Assembly: GCA_004028505.1 (NCBI GenBank)
Contig: MTKO01000070.1
Span: 62,001-126,000 of the forward strand
Direction: 5' to 3'
From: Candidatus Electrothrix aarhusensis
GTDB taxonomy: Bacteria > Desulfobacterota > Desulfobulbia > Desulfobulbales > Desulfobulbaceae
Length of the DNA stretch: 64,000 nt
Shown: positions 55,150 to 64,000 of the stretch, piece by piece
Layout: the number at the start of each line of letters is the position of its first letter
How positions within the stretch are numbered: the stretch's first letter is position 1
Notes under the pieces: generated by a model
Database searches by the model: none
Seen by the model: the letters and a program-made list of their open reading frames with translations, nothing else
Told to the model about the DNA's origin: nothing
Program-made: the position numbers and the translations under genes

Positions 55150-57128
55150 ATGCTGAATTTATGGAAAGAGCAAGAGGCTAAGGCCTGTAAAAACGAGCTT
55201 GAGCTGCGAGTATACTCGTCACGTTTATTGGGACGAGATCCTTCATTAGTTCTGCATGGCGGCGGTAATACCTCGGTAAAGATCACAGAGAAAAATGCCG
55301 TCGGAGAAGAGGAAGAGATCCTCTATATTAAAGGAAGCGGCTGGGATCTGGAGACCATTGAGACTGAGGGCTTTGCTCCGGTTCGTTTGCAGCCTATGAT
55401 TGCCTTGGCTGCGCTGGATGCCCTGACCGATCCGCAAATGGTCAATGAGTTAAAAACTCAGCTGACCCGCGCCAATGCTCCTGCCCCCTCTGTAGAAACT
55501 ATCCTGCACGCGGCCTTACCGTTTCGCTACGTAGATCATACCCATGCTGATGCGGTGGTTACCATCACCAATACAGCTGACGGACGCAGGCGCATTGAAG
55601 AGATATACGGTGATCAGGTAGTGGTGGTTCCTTATGTGATGCCGGGGTTTGATCTGGCCCGTGATGTTGCCCGTCTTTTTGCTGAACAGGCTGGTCCACA
55701 GACTATCGGTATGGTCTTGATGAATCATGGCGTTTTTTCTTTTGCTGATTCGGCCAGGGAATCCTATGAGCGGATGATTCACTTGGTGGATATGGCGGAG
55801 AGCTATCTTGCTGCTCATAATGCATGGGAGTTGGCGTTGTCAGCCAGAGCCATAATGAGATTAATAGGGTGAGCCGTCTTGAGATTGCCCAGTTGCGACA
55901 AGATGTGTCTGGGCAGGCGGGCAGGCCCATGATTCTCCATGTGACCGACAGTACACGAGGGTGGAGTTTTGTCCAGCGTGATGACGTGGGGAGTATTTCC
56001 CAACGCGGCCCGGTAACTCCGGATCATGTGATCCGTACCAAAGCTGTGCCCATGCTTGGCCGTGATGTGGAAGACTATGCGCAGGCGTACAAACAATATT
56101 TCGCTGCCCATGAGCCTATTGCTAAGGAGCAAAAAACCATGCTGGACCCGGCCCCACGGGTGATCCTGGATCAGGACCTTGGGTTGTGCTGTTTAGGTAA
56201 ATCAGCAAAGGATGCGGCAATTGTTCATGATATCTATGAGCATACAATGGAGTGCATTCTACGTGCAGAAAAGCTCGGCGGCTGGAAGGCCCTGCCTCCT
56301 GAAGAGCTGTTTGGTATGGAATATTGGGATTTGGAGCAGGCTAAATTAGCCAAGGGCGGTAAAGCGCTGCTTTTTAGTGGAGAAGTAGTTTTGATCACTG
56401 GAGCGGCATCTGGGATTGGCAAGGCCTGTGTTGAGTCTTTTCTGCAAAGAGGAGCCGCAGTGGTCGGTTTGGATATTGCTGAACGTATTGCAACAGTTTC
56501 GTCAAAGCCGGGATTTTTCGGGATTCAGTGCGATCTGACAGATGAGGACCAGGTACAGAAGGCCCTTGATCAGGCCGTCTCTCGTTTTGGTGGAGTGGAT
56601 ATGTTGGTGCTCAATGCAGGAATGTTTCCAGCGAGTGCGACGGTTGCTGAGTTATCCCTAGAAACGTGGCGCAAGGTGATGGCGGTGAACCTTGATGCCA
56701 ATCTTGTTTTGCTCCGGGAATGTTATCCTCTATTAAACTGTGCTCCGGGCAAGGGCCGAGTCGTAGTTATCGGTTCAAAGAATGTGCCAGCCCCCGGTCC
56801 GGGAGCCGGAGCGTACTCAGCTTCCAAAGCAGCCTTGACCCAGTTGATGCGAGTTGCTGCCTTGGAATGGGGCAAGGATGGAATCCGAATAAATGCCCTG
56901 CATCCCAATGCAGTTTTTGATACAGGAATTTGGACAGACGAGGTGCTGGAGGCCAGGGCAAAGCATTATGGTTTATCTGTACAGCAGTATAAAACAAATA
57001 ATTTGCTTGGGGTAGAGGTGTTGAGTCGGCAAGTTGCCGAATTAGCGTCTGAAATGTGCGGACCTTTGTTTGCCAGTACAACAGCTGCCCAATTGCCTGT
57101 TGATGGAGGTAATGATCGTGTAGTTTAA
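55150..57128 (+). CDS. Bifunctional class II aldolase / short-chain dehydrogenase (RhaD-type fusion), one frameshift
   Basis: The N-terminal aldolase has LVLHGGGNTSVK, YVDHTHADAVV (zinc His) and VLMNHGVFSF. The frame changes near 55850 and continues VSRLEIAQLRQDVSG into the SDR half: LITGAASGIGKACVE, LVLNAGMFP and the catalytic AYSASKAAL. The repaired length (about 659 residues) fits the TIGR02632-like family described as rhamnulose-1-phosphate aldolase/lactaldehyde dehydrogenase. No rhamnose genes are nearby, so the substrate here is open. Confidence 0.82.
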
Positions 57129-57580
57129 AAAAAACTCAAAGGTATAAAAAACTGTATCCATAAGAGACAACGATTGGGAATAGGAATTATTCTTAGTATC
57201 TTGCTTTGTTTATAATGTGCGGCCTAAAACTGTCATTTTATCCTGTTGGGCAGGCAGAATTGATTGAAATATTTTTTTTGGTATGTAACAAAGAAAAATA
57301 TCATCTATTAGTCAGAAGGGATACCTGGAATGGTAGTGAAGAAGATATCGTTTTTTACTTATTGTACAGTTTTTTGTATTGCTATTTTTTTTAGGGGATG
57401 GTATTCCTCCAGTATGCAAAAGTTTCAGTAGCTGCAGACAGTCGGCAGCAAAAAATGGCCGCGCTCCTGTTGGGATGTTACTGAAGTATATCGTGTTGGT
57501 TAAAGAATAACTTGTTATCTTGATACTTTTTTGCAAATCTGTATGGCTTGTGGACGAGCGAGAGGTAAAGGAGAGGTGCG
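57129..57580. other. Intergenic region before the repeat proteins
   Basis: 452 AT-rich bases without a credible gene. A weak promoter-like pair TTGATA (57520-57525) and TATGGC (57542-57547), 16-bp spacer, lies just upstream of an AAAGGAG ribosome-binding site for the next gene. Confidence 0.4.
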
Positions 57581-59062
57581 ATGAAACAGATGAAAAATGG
57601 CGTGGCCATCGGGGCTGTCGCTCTTTTTGCCTTAACTGGCTGTGTGGCGGATGTTGCTTATGTTCCGCAGAATTCCGGATCACAACCCTGTACTCAGGGG
57701 CCGTGTGATGAAGGGCAGGTAAAACAGCAGGTAGCAGCAAAAGATTTTAGTCAGGCGTCTGCACCCAATGTAGCGGCTCCAGATTATACTGCATCCGATG
57801 TAGCGGCTCCGGCTTATAGTGCTCCTGTTGCATCGGCTCCGGCTTATGCTCAGCAAGGTCAAAATCAGGATCAAAATCAAGGTCTTGGTGAAGGGTTGCC
57901 GCCAAATGTTCAACCCGGTGAGTGTTACTCCCGCTGTCTTGCTCCGGCTGTTTTCGAGGATGTAGAGGAGCAGATTGAAGTTGCTCCAGCTATGGAGCGG
58001 ATCGACGTTATTCCTGCCGAGTACGAATGGGTGGAAGAGCAGGTCGTTGCCAAAGAAGCATCTGAGAAAATTAAAGTTATTCCTGCGAAATACGATTGGC
58101 AGGATGAGCAGGTTGTTGTTAAGGAAGAGTCTGAAAAAGTTAAGGTTATTCCTGCACGATACGAATGGCGGAATGAGCAGGAAGTTGTTCAAGAGGCTTC
58201 CGAAGAGTTCAAGGCTATTCCTGCGGTTTACGCATGGCGTGAAGGGCAGGTTATGGTTTCACCCGAGATCACCACCGTCACCATAACCAATCCCGGTTAT
58301 GAAGAGGTGAAAGAGCAGGTTTTGGTCAAGGCACCTTCTGCAAAATGGATCAAAAAAGCGACACACTGCTCTCCAGAAGATGTCAAGATGGGTTTGACCG
58401 ACTGTGATACTTTGTGTTATGTTGCAGTTCCTGCCATGTACAAAACGGTTATCAAGAAGGTGCCCAATGATTCGGGTGGTGGTCCAGGTGGTGCAGGACG
58501 CGAGGAAGTTATTATTCCGGCAGAGTACAAGCCTGTGAGAACAAAGGTTGTGGTTGAGCCTGCAAGGACTGAGACCGTAACTGTGCCTGCGCAATATCGC
58601 ACAGTCAGGAAGCAGGTTTTGGTTGAGCCTGCTCGGACAGAGACGGTTATTATCCCTGCTGAGTATAGAACTGTACGGAAAAAAGTTATAGCTGAACCAG
58701 CTAGAACTGAGACTGTCCCGGTTCCTGCTGAGTACAAGAATGTTCGGGTGAAAAAGCTCGTTAAAGAGGCTGAGGAAAAGGTCGTTCAGGCTCCTGCCGA
58801 ATACAAGACTATTGTTAAGAAAGTTAAAGTCTCTGACAGTAAAATCGTATGGCGTCTGGCTCTTTGTGAGGATGAAGCTGTTGATTCAAAGATCAGAGAA
58901 ATGCAAAGTGCTCTGAGTCGGGAAGGTTTCTACACCGGAGAGATTAATGGCGTATTGAACCAAGGGACCAACGACGCGATTAGAGCGTATCAGGTTGAAC
59001 GAGGGTTGCCACAAGGTGGCGGAATGACCCTTGAAACACTTGAGTCGTTGGGGATTTATTAA
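57581..59062 (+). CDS. Repeat lipoprotein with Y-x-W and PAEYKTVRKK repeats and C-terminal peptidoglycan-binding domain
   Basis: 493 residues. The lipobox ALTGC is followed by a Pro/Ala/Gln-rich linker (30-110) and a cysteine-containing motif PGECYSRCLAP. Next come four degenerate 28-residue repeats of type VIPAxYEWxxEQVVxKEAS (about 140-225). A middle segment with HCSPEDVKMGLTDCDTLCYV precedes four or five 23-residue repeats VxPAEYRTVRKKVxxEPARTE (about 290-420). The last 60 residues are a PG_binding_1 domain (MQSALSREGFYTGEINGVLNQGTNDAIRAYQ). It is probably outer-membrane-anchored and bound to peptidoglycan. The function of the repeats is unknown. Confidence 0.8.
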   Translation: MKQMKNGVAIGAVALFALTGCVADVAYVPQNSGSQPCTQGPCDEGQVKQQVAAKDFSQASAPNVAAPDYTASDVAAPAYSAPVASAPAYAQQGQNQDQNQGLGEGLPPNVQPGECYSRCLAPAVFEDVEEQIEVAPAMERIDVIPAEYEWVEEQVVAKEASEKIKVIPAKYDWQDEQVVVKEESEKVKVIPARYEWRNEQEVVQEASEEFKAIPAVYAWREGQVMVSPEITTVTITNPGYEEVKEQVLVKAPSAKWIKKATHCSPEDVKMGLTDCDTLCYVAVPAMYKTVIKKVPNDSGGGPGGAGREEVIIPAEYKPVRTKVVVEPARTETVTVPAQYRTVRKQVLVEPARTETVIIPAEYRTVRKKVIAEPARTETVPVPAEYKNVRVKKLVKEAEEKVVQAPAEYKTIVKKVKVSDSKIVWRLALCEDEAVDSKIREMQSALSREGFYTGEINGVLNQGTNDAIRAYQVERGLPQGGGMTLETLESLGIY

Positions 59063-59076
59063 CGAGTAGGGACAGA

Positions 59077-59112
59077 ACAAAGGCGCTTTCCGCGCTTTTG
59101 TTCTTTTTTAAA
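59077..59112 (+). terminator. Terminator between the two repeat-protein genes
   Basis: AACAAAGGCGC and GCGCTTTTGTT pair around a short loop and run into six T residues, so the second gene probably relies on its own promoter or on read-through. Confidence 0.8.
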
Positions 59113-59148
59113 AACCACCTGAAGTAAATATTTAAAAAGGAAAAAGAA

Positions 59149-60426
59149 ATGTTGAAGAAAAGAAATTTTATGATGGCTGCTGCGTTCCTGTTCGCGGTAT
59201 CTTCACCTGCTGTAGCGCAGCAGTATGGTCAGGTTGATCCTTCTCAATACATTAATGAAGGCTTTCCGACTAATGTTCAGCCTGGTGAGTGTTACTCCCG
59301 CTGTCTTGCTCCGGCCGTTTACGAGGACGTGGAGGAAGAAATCGAGATAGCACCTGCTATGCAGCAAACAGAAATTATCCCGGCTGTGTACGAATGGGTT
59401 GATGAGCAGGTTGTTGCCAAAGAAGCTTCTGAGCAAATCGAGACACTTCCCGCGAAATTTGAGTGGACAGAAGAAGAGGTCGTTGTCAAAGAAGCATCAG
59501 AGGAAATCAAAGTTGTTCCAGCACGGTATGAGTGGCGGGACGAGCAGGTCATTGTCAAAGATGCTACAGAGGAGTTGAGGTCTGTTCCAGCCAAGTATGA
59601 CTGGATTGATGAGCAGATCATGATTTCTCCTGAGGTTATTACTGTGACCATAACCAATCCCGGTTATGAAGAGGTGAAAGAGCAGGTTTTGGTCAAGGCA
59701 CCTTCTGCTAAGTGGATTAAAAAGGCAACTCATTGCTCTCCGCAAGATATTCAAATGGGTTTGACCGACTGTGATACCTTGTGTTATGTTGCAGTTCCGG
59801 CTATGTATAAAACCGTTATTAAGAAAATACCGAAAGACTGTTACGGTCAAATGGACGGATGTCGTCAGGAAGTCATGATCCCTGCTGAATACAAAACTGT
59901 TCGGAAAAAAGTTGTTGTTGAGCCTGCAAGGACTGAAACCGTGTCTGTACCAGCAGAGTATAGAACTGTGCGGAAGCAGGTCATGACGGCTCCGGCTATG
60001 ACTGATGTAATAACGACTCCTCCTGTGACTCAGAAAATCAGGAAAAAAGTAATGGTTGCTCCGGCCCAGACACGATCAATCCCAGTACCTCCTGAATACA
60101 GGAGTGTCAGGGTGAAGAAACTGGTAAAACCGGCTGAAGAGAATACTATTACAGTTCCAGCTGAGTACAAAACCATTGTTAAGAAAGTTAAGGTTAGCGA
60201 TAGTAAAATTGTTTGGAAACCTGCACTTTGTAAGGATGAGCTTGTTGACTCAACTATTCGTCAGGTACAATCAGCCTTAAGCCAGATGGGCTTTTATAGC
60301 GGTTTGATCGACGGACAATTGAATCAGTCAACCAGTGAAGCTATCAGAGCTTTCCAGGTTGAGAACGGTCTTGCTCAGGGCGGCGGACTGACAGATGAGA
60401 CTGTAGAAGCTTTAGGGATTTACTAG
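59149..60426 (+). CDS. Paralogous secreted repeat protein with C-terminal peptidoglycan-binding domain
   Basis: 425 residues, about half identical to the preceding protein but with a cleavable signal peptide (ending SSPAVAQQ) instead of a lipobox and without the Pro/Ala linker. It keeps PGECYSRCLAPAV, the Y-x-W repeats (about 75-160), an almost identical central block (ITNPGYEEVKEQVLVKAPSA then KWIKKATHCSP), the PAEYKTVRKK repeats (one unit diverged to TTPPVTQKIRKKV) and PG_binding_1. The pair arose by duplication and now differs in anchoring: one lipidated, one soluble periplasmic or exported. GGAAAAAG precedes the ATG. Confidence 0.8.
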   Translation: MLKKRNFMMAAAFLFAVSSPAVAQQYGQVDPSQYINEGFPTNVQPGECYSRCLAPAVYEDVEEEIEIAPAMQQTEIIPAVYEWVDEQVVAKEASEQIETLPAKFEWTEEEVVVKEASEEIKVVPARYEWRDEQVIVKDATEELRSVPAKYDWIDEQIMISPEVITVTITNPGYEEVKEQVLVKAPSAKWIKKATHCSPQDIQMGLTDCDTLCYVAVPAMYKTVIKKIPKDCYGQMDGCRQEVMIPAEYKTVRKKVVVEPARTETVSVPAEYRTVRKQVMTAPAMTDVITTPPVTQKIRKKVMVAPAQTRSIPVPPEYRSVRVKKLVKPAEENTITVPAEYKTIVKKVKVSDSKIVWKPALCKDELVDSTIRQVQSALSQMGFYSGLIDGQLNQSTSEAIRAFQVENGLAQGGGLTDETVEALGIY

Positions 60427-60738
60427 GATTTTATATAAGAAATCCTTAGGATCGTAAATAATCCTTAGAAAAGCCAAGGGCATTTTGCCCTTGGCTTTTT
60501 TTGTGTCTGAAGCAAGCTGCTTTAAGAGTGGGCACCTTTCCCAGCTCGATTTATAGCCGAGGGTGCTTTGTAGGGCGGACCTTGGGGGGTTTGTGCCTCA
60601 CGGTGCCTGTCCTTCCGCTGTATGCTATCCGGCGCACAGCCGGAAGGCCACCCCAAAGGGGGGGAGCACAAAGAGAAACACCTTTATTACGGGGGGTGCA
60701 GGGCTCAGCTTATAAGGTAGAGAGGTATAACGGAATGT
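60427..60738. other. Intergenic region between convergent repeat-protein and kinase genes
   Basis: 312 bases. Apart from the terminator it holds GC-rich short inverted pieces (CCGGCGCACAGCCGG-type and CCCC/GGGG runs around 60580-60700) that look like an interspersed repeat; no gene is credible. Confidence 0.45.
60471..60502 (+). terminator. Rho-independent terminator after the second repeat-protein gene
   Basis: AAGCCAAGGGC and GCCCTTGGCTT pair perfectly around ATTTT and run into T residues. Confidence 0.9.
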
Positions 60739-62888
60739 TTAAGTGAGCTCGTTACTCGGAACGCCGGGCAACGTAATCGTGAAAACCACACCGGTTCTCC
60801 CATCGGAAAGGTTTTGCACACTTACTCGCCCATCATGATGATCCAACACGGTACGAACAATATATAATCCAAGGCCCAGATGAGGTAGCTTATCTTTGAC
60901 TGCTCGATTGGAGATCATTGAGTGAAAGATTTGTTGCTGCATATCCGGCTCAATAATCGGCCCTTGATTGATAACGAGCAGGGATATATTGTCGTTGTCA
61001 TGTTGCTCAAGCTGGAGTTCAATCGCTGTGCCAGGAGTATGGAAAGATACAGCATTTTCGACAAGCTTCTCTAATGCTTGGCGTAATCGAACTGGATCAC
61101 CGTTTACCAAGATCTCATGTTCAGGTGCTTGATAGAGGATGTCGACCTTGTTAAAGGCAGGTCGCCAACCGTGCTCAAGCCATACTGAGACAGCTCTGCC
61201 GAGATCCAGCAATTCCATACTGTCCAACAACAGGGCATTCTTTAAGGTCGTGGCCTCCCGAATTGAAGTGAGAAGCTCTTCCATCCTCTGTACATCGCGT
61301 TCGACCCACTGAATATATTCCATAATACGATCCGAGGGATTCGTATCAAGCTGTTCCTGGCGAAGATTTTTTACTGAGGCGGCAATGCCAGCCAAGGGCG
61401 TTCGCATTTCGTGTTCAAGATTATCAGCCATTTGCTCCCGGTGTTCAATCTGCTGTTGGAGTTGGCTGAGCATGGAATCCAGGGTGCGACCTAAATCAGC
61501 GATTTCATCACTTGCGGAATCCTTGTTGATGGTATTAAGGATTCTTCCATCAGGAGTGATGGCCGAAGCCGCCTGATTGCGCAGGCGACGGATTCGGGCG
61601 GAGATGCGGAAGGCAAAAAAGAGCAGAATGCAGCCGCCAAAGAGAAAGGCGATAACAGAGAGAGAAATGGTCTCTTCAATTAGGCGGTTACTGAGAGAAA
61701 GAATGGAGTTTGTGGTTTGCTCGACAACCACGGCACCGATGACCTGCTCCTGTTCGTATAACGGGGTGATGGCTGCCATGACCTCCACCTGACCGTCTTC
61801 CATTAAATAGCTGGTAACAGAATGCTTGCCAGCAAGTCCTTCGCGAATTCCTTGGAGGTCCAGCTCAGTCGCTGGGAGGCCTGATCTTTAAATTCCGTTA
61901 AAAAGGGGTTGATAAAAAAACGATAGAGGGGCCGCATAAGCTCATTTATACGAAGAGAAAACTTGTCAGCCTGTTTTTTGGGTATTTCTGAGGTGCGCAG
62001 GCTGCCTACCTGAGCTCTCACTCTTTGATTGCGATCGACGATCCGAATACGCGCATACGGGCGATCAAGAGATTTCAGTATTTCTTCAATGGGAGTTGAG
62101 GTCGTTAGAAGCAGGCCCGGAGCCTTGTCTTCCTTTAAATTCGAGGTGCCGATTAATGCTTTGATATCTCTGGATGCAACATCGTCAACATCGGCTATTG
62201 TGAAGGCAAGTTTATTTCCGAGTAACTCCAGGTGAATACGTATCTCCAGAATGTAGCCGCTGTCGGTCTGATTCCAGACTCCTTGGATTCGTTGCTCGCT
62301 GACAGGAAATTTGATCGGAACATCGGGCATGAGAAAGCCATTGACCCATCCTGGCTCGTAGGCTGTTATTAGATACTTTCTTTGGCCTTTATCATCACCT
62401 ATAACAATTTGCAAATGATCGGAACGATCAAGGCGTAACGAGTTTTTGCTTCGATAAATGACATGATCATCCTGCACGTCAAAGAGCGCGTACAAAAATT
62501 TATCCTGCTTACCGGCAAGATGACGGAAATTAAGGGACTGGAGAACATAGTTGCCTTCGGAACTGATCAAATGCTCACGAGCAAATTCTTCTGCTTCAGC
62601 GAGTTCTGGCCGCCAATCGTCGAGCTTTCCGTCCAACCTGATAGTGTTGCTGAGCTGAAAGAGATAAAGATCGCGGTCTTGGTTCAGACCATGAAATTGT
62701 TCTCTATCAAAGAGATCATTCCGGTTGGTTAATGCAGCAGAAACCGCTTGAGCTGTAAGGCTGAGGGTCTCTTGCTGGCTGGTGATCAGGCTGTTCTTTA
62801 AGGTATTGTTGAGGCGCATCCCCAATAAAGGGAAAAGGAGGAGCAGGAGAGAAAGGAGGGCGAGTTTTAGGCGCAGAGAGAAACGCAT
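60739..62888 (-). CDS. pdsS: Sensor histidine kinase of the proteobacterial dedicated sortase system type, one frameshift
   Basis: From 62888: transmembrane helix (KLALLSLLLLLFPLLG) and a large periplasmic domain with LDGKLDDWRPELAEAEEFA and LYALFDVQDDHVIYRSKN. The frame changes near 61868, then a second transmembrane segment (LSVIAFLFGGCILLFFAF), HAMP-like linker, H-box LEHEMRTPLAGI, N-box VENAVSFHTPG and G-box LGLGLYIVRTVL. The repaired protein has about 716 residues. The large DGxLDDW-type sensor domain and the adjacent regulator fit the TIGR03785 description. The ligand is unknown. It lies 70 bp downstream of its regulator. Confidence 0.78.
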
Positions 62889-62958
62889 GGGGTTTTGTAA
62901 TGCTGATGCCTGATAAGGGGGAAGAAAAATGCGATTATGTGATTGTCAGGTGGCGGCA

Positions 62959-63651
62959 TTATGGCTGCCAGCGGTATCCCATTCCGTATTCAGAACGAAT
63001 AGCCTTGAAATCGGAATCAACATCTTGGAATTTATCTCTGATCCTTCGGATATGTGCAGCAATCGCATTATTCGTGACAATCACGCTGGCCGCCTCCATT
63101 AACTGCTCGTGATTTTTAACATGCCCTGGCCGTCTGGCGAGGCAAACCAGTATCCAGAATTCTGTCAGGGTCAGGCTGATCGGGTGTCCCTTCCAATATA
63201 CTTCCTTCCGATCTTCGTCAATCTGTAAGTCTTTATGCTGGATAATTTTGTTTTCCGTTGTATTGCTGCGTAAGGCCTCAACAGTACGGAATAGAGCAGA
63301 TATTCTGGCAGGCAGAAAGTCTAGGGTTGTTGTGTCCTTGGTCAGGTAGTCCCAAGCACCTAAGCGCAGCCCGGAAACTCTATCCAGATCTGAATTGCGT
63401 GCTGTAAGGAAAATAATTGGAATGACGGGGGATAAAGAGCGAAGGTGTTGGCAGAGGTCAAAGCCACCAGCCATTTCCTCTCCGAGCATGACGTCCAGGA
63501 TGGCAAGGTCGGGTAGGGCGCGAGCAAAAGCAGACATGGCTTCAGACTTGCTGCTGTAGGTAGCTACATCGTAGCCTTCGCGCTGGAGGGCTTGCGCATA
63601 ATTAGCCTGCAGCCTGCAATCATCTTCAACAAGGGCGATACGGTAGGTCAT
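62959..63651 (-). CDS. pdsR: Response regulator of the proteobacterial dedicated sortase system type
   Basis: 230 residues. The receiver has ALVEDDCRLQANYAQALQR, phosphoacceptor LAILDVMLGEEMAGGFDLC, IIFLTARNSD and DYLTKD. The OmpR-type winged helix has LTLTEFWILVCLARRPGHVK, AIAAHIRRIRDKFQ and the ending EYGMGYRW. The combination GGFDLC...RRPGHVK...GMGYRW matches the TIGR03787 family, known to pair with the TIGR03785 kinase and a variant sortase in mostly marine proteobacteria. The sortase and its LPxTG target are not in the window; they may lie to the right. Confidence 0.8.
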   Translation of the reverse strand: MTYRIALVEDDCRLQANYAQALQREGYDVATYSSKSEAMSAFARALPDLAILDVMLGEEMAGGFDLCQHLRSLSPVIPIIFLTARNSDLDRVSGLRLGAWDYLTKDTTTLDFLPARISALFRTVEALRSNTTENKIIQHKDLQIDEDRKEVYWKGHPISLTLTEFWILVCLARRPGHVKNHEQLMEAASVIVTNNAIAAHIRRIRDKFQDVDSDFKAIRSEYGMGYRWQP

Positions 63652-64000
63652 AGCAATAAAGATCTATAGCCTGTTGCGGCGTTAAGATTAGGAAACTTGC
63701 GAGGTTCTCATAAGCTGTTAATTGGGGGTAAAATGAAACGGGTAATGAAAATGAGAAAAACGCTGTGATGTATCAGGGCCGTTGCATGAGCCGTAGTGCC
63801 GTAGTTTACGGTCCGTGTCCTTTATTTTTAGGGCGGGACAATCTTTTGCACTGAAAGTTGCACCTTAAAATAGTTCACAGCCTATGTAAAGAAATTACTT
63901 ACGAACAGGCAGTGAGTTAATATGGTTTTTTGCCGACCATATTTCCTGGTGGAGTATACTGGCATACCCATACCTGCGCTTTGTCGCTGCAGAAAGCCAT
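63652..64000. other. Right-end region without a recognised gene
   Basis: 349 bases upstream of the response regulator. It contains no ORF of note on either strand and no tRNA. It may hold the promoter for the regulator/kinase operon and the start of the next gene beyond the window. Confidence 0.4.

Noticed and set aside
57206-57394. 62-codon plus-strand frame before the repeat proteins
   Set aside because: Low-complexity AT-rich sequence with no ribosome-binding site or recognisable domain.
60501-60746. 81-codon plus-strand frame after the second repeat protein
   Set aside because: Starts beyond a strong terminator and runs through GC-rich repeat-like DNA; no homology recognised.

Overview
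The window is bacterial chromosome of roughly 50% GC. Gene content and order point to a Gram-negative, probably Desulfobacterota (Desulfobulbales-like). Supporting features are the Nif3 / C4 zinc-ribbon / RNase H / rnpB / fused ispDF block, a pilMNOP locus with an MshL-type secretin, bioF-bioG-bioC, a monoheme cytochrome c, a hemerythrin and an algI/algJ-like acetylation pair. The taxonomic call is an inference from gene content; no rRNA or marker phylogeny is available here.

Layout. 1-5.5 kb: DedA/YqaA membrane protein end, a CAU tRNA, Nif3-like protein, zinc-ribbon protein, RNase H, RNase P RNA, a PD-(D/E)XK-like protein and ispDF. 5.5-7.8 kb: an AT-rich accessory patch. It holds a PIN toxin-like gene and a DUF4145-like gene, each in a unit whose ends match integron gene-cassette rules, plus coding debris. 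7.8-12.9 kb: antitoxin remnant, Uma2 nuclease, M20 peptidase, an unknown ATP-grasp-like protein, cysK and a REC-HisKA protein. 13.1-20.1 kb: a polysaccharide synthesis and acetylation cluster (GT2, glpD, GT4, MBOAT, AlgJ-like). 20.2-26.5 kb: epimerase, hemerythrin, cytochrome c, then a secreted hydratase-like protein, a TPR protein and rtcB with two copies of a 72-nt structured repeat. 26.5-29.6 kb: pyrC, pyrB and lepB on the minus strand. 29.9-37.9 kb: type IV pilus operon pilM-N-O-P-P2-AMIN/STN/TPR-mshL-lipoprotein. 38-39.6 kb: secB and an SDR. 39.6-50.9 kb: a type I restriction-modification island (metallopeptidase, hsdR, fic, hsdS, AlbA_2 ATPase, hsdM, DUF1016 nuclease) abutting ssrA/smpB. 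52-55 kb: tRNA-Arg and bioCGF. 55.1-57.1 kb: aldolase/dehydrogenase fusion. 57.5-63.7 kb: two tandem secreted repeat proteins with peptidoglycan-binding ends, facing a histidine kinase/response regulator pair of the proteobacterial dedicated sortase type.

How the parts work together. The pilus operon supplies the inner-membrane assembly platform (PilM/N/O/P) and the outer-membrane secretin. The 13-20 kb cluster probably builds and O-acetylates an extracellular polysaccharide. The 57-64 kb block looks like an envelope or surface module under two-component control. The 39-51 kb region is a defence island beside tmRNA, with signs of past recombination.

Quality note. At least thirteen single-base frameshifts interrupt otherwise intact conserved genes (M20 peptidase, REC-HisKA, glpD x3, rtcB x2, pyrC, pilP2, lipoprotein, hsdM, aldolase, sensor kinase). 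Several lie in short homopolymers. This looks more like residual sequencing indels than mass pseudogenisation, so these genes are annotated as full-length interrupted CDS.
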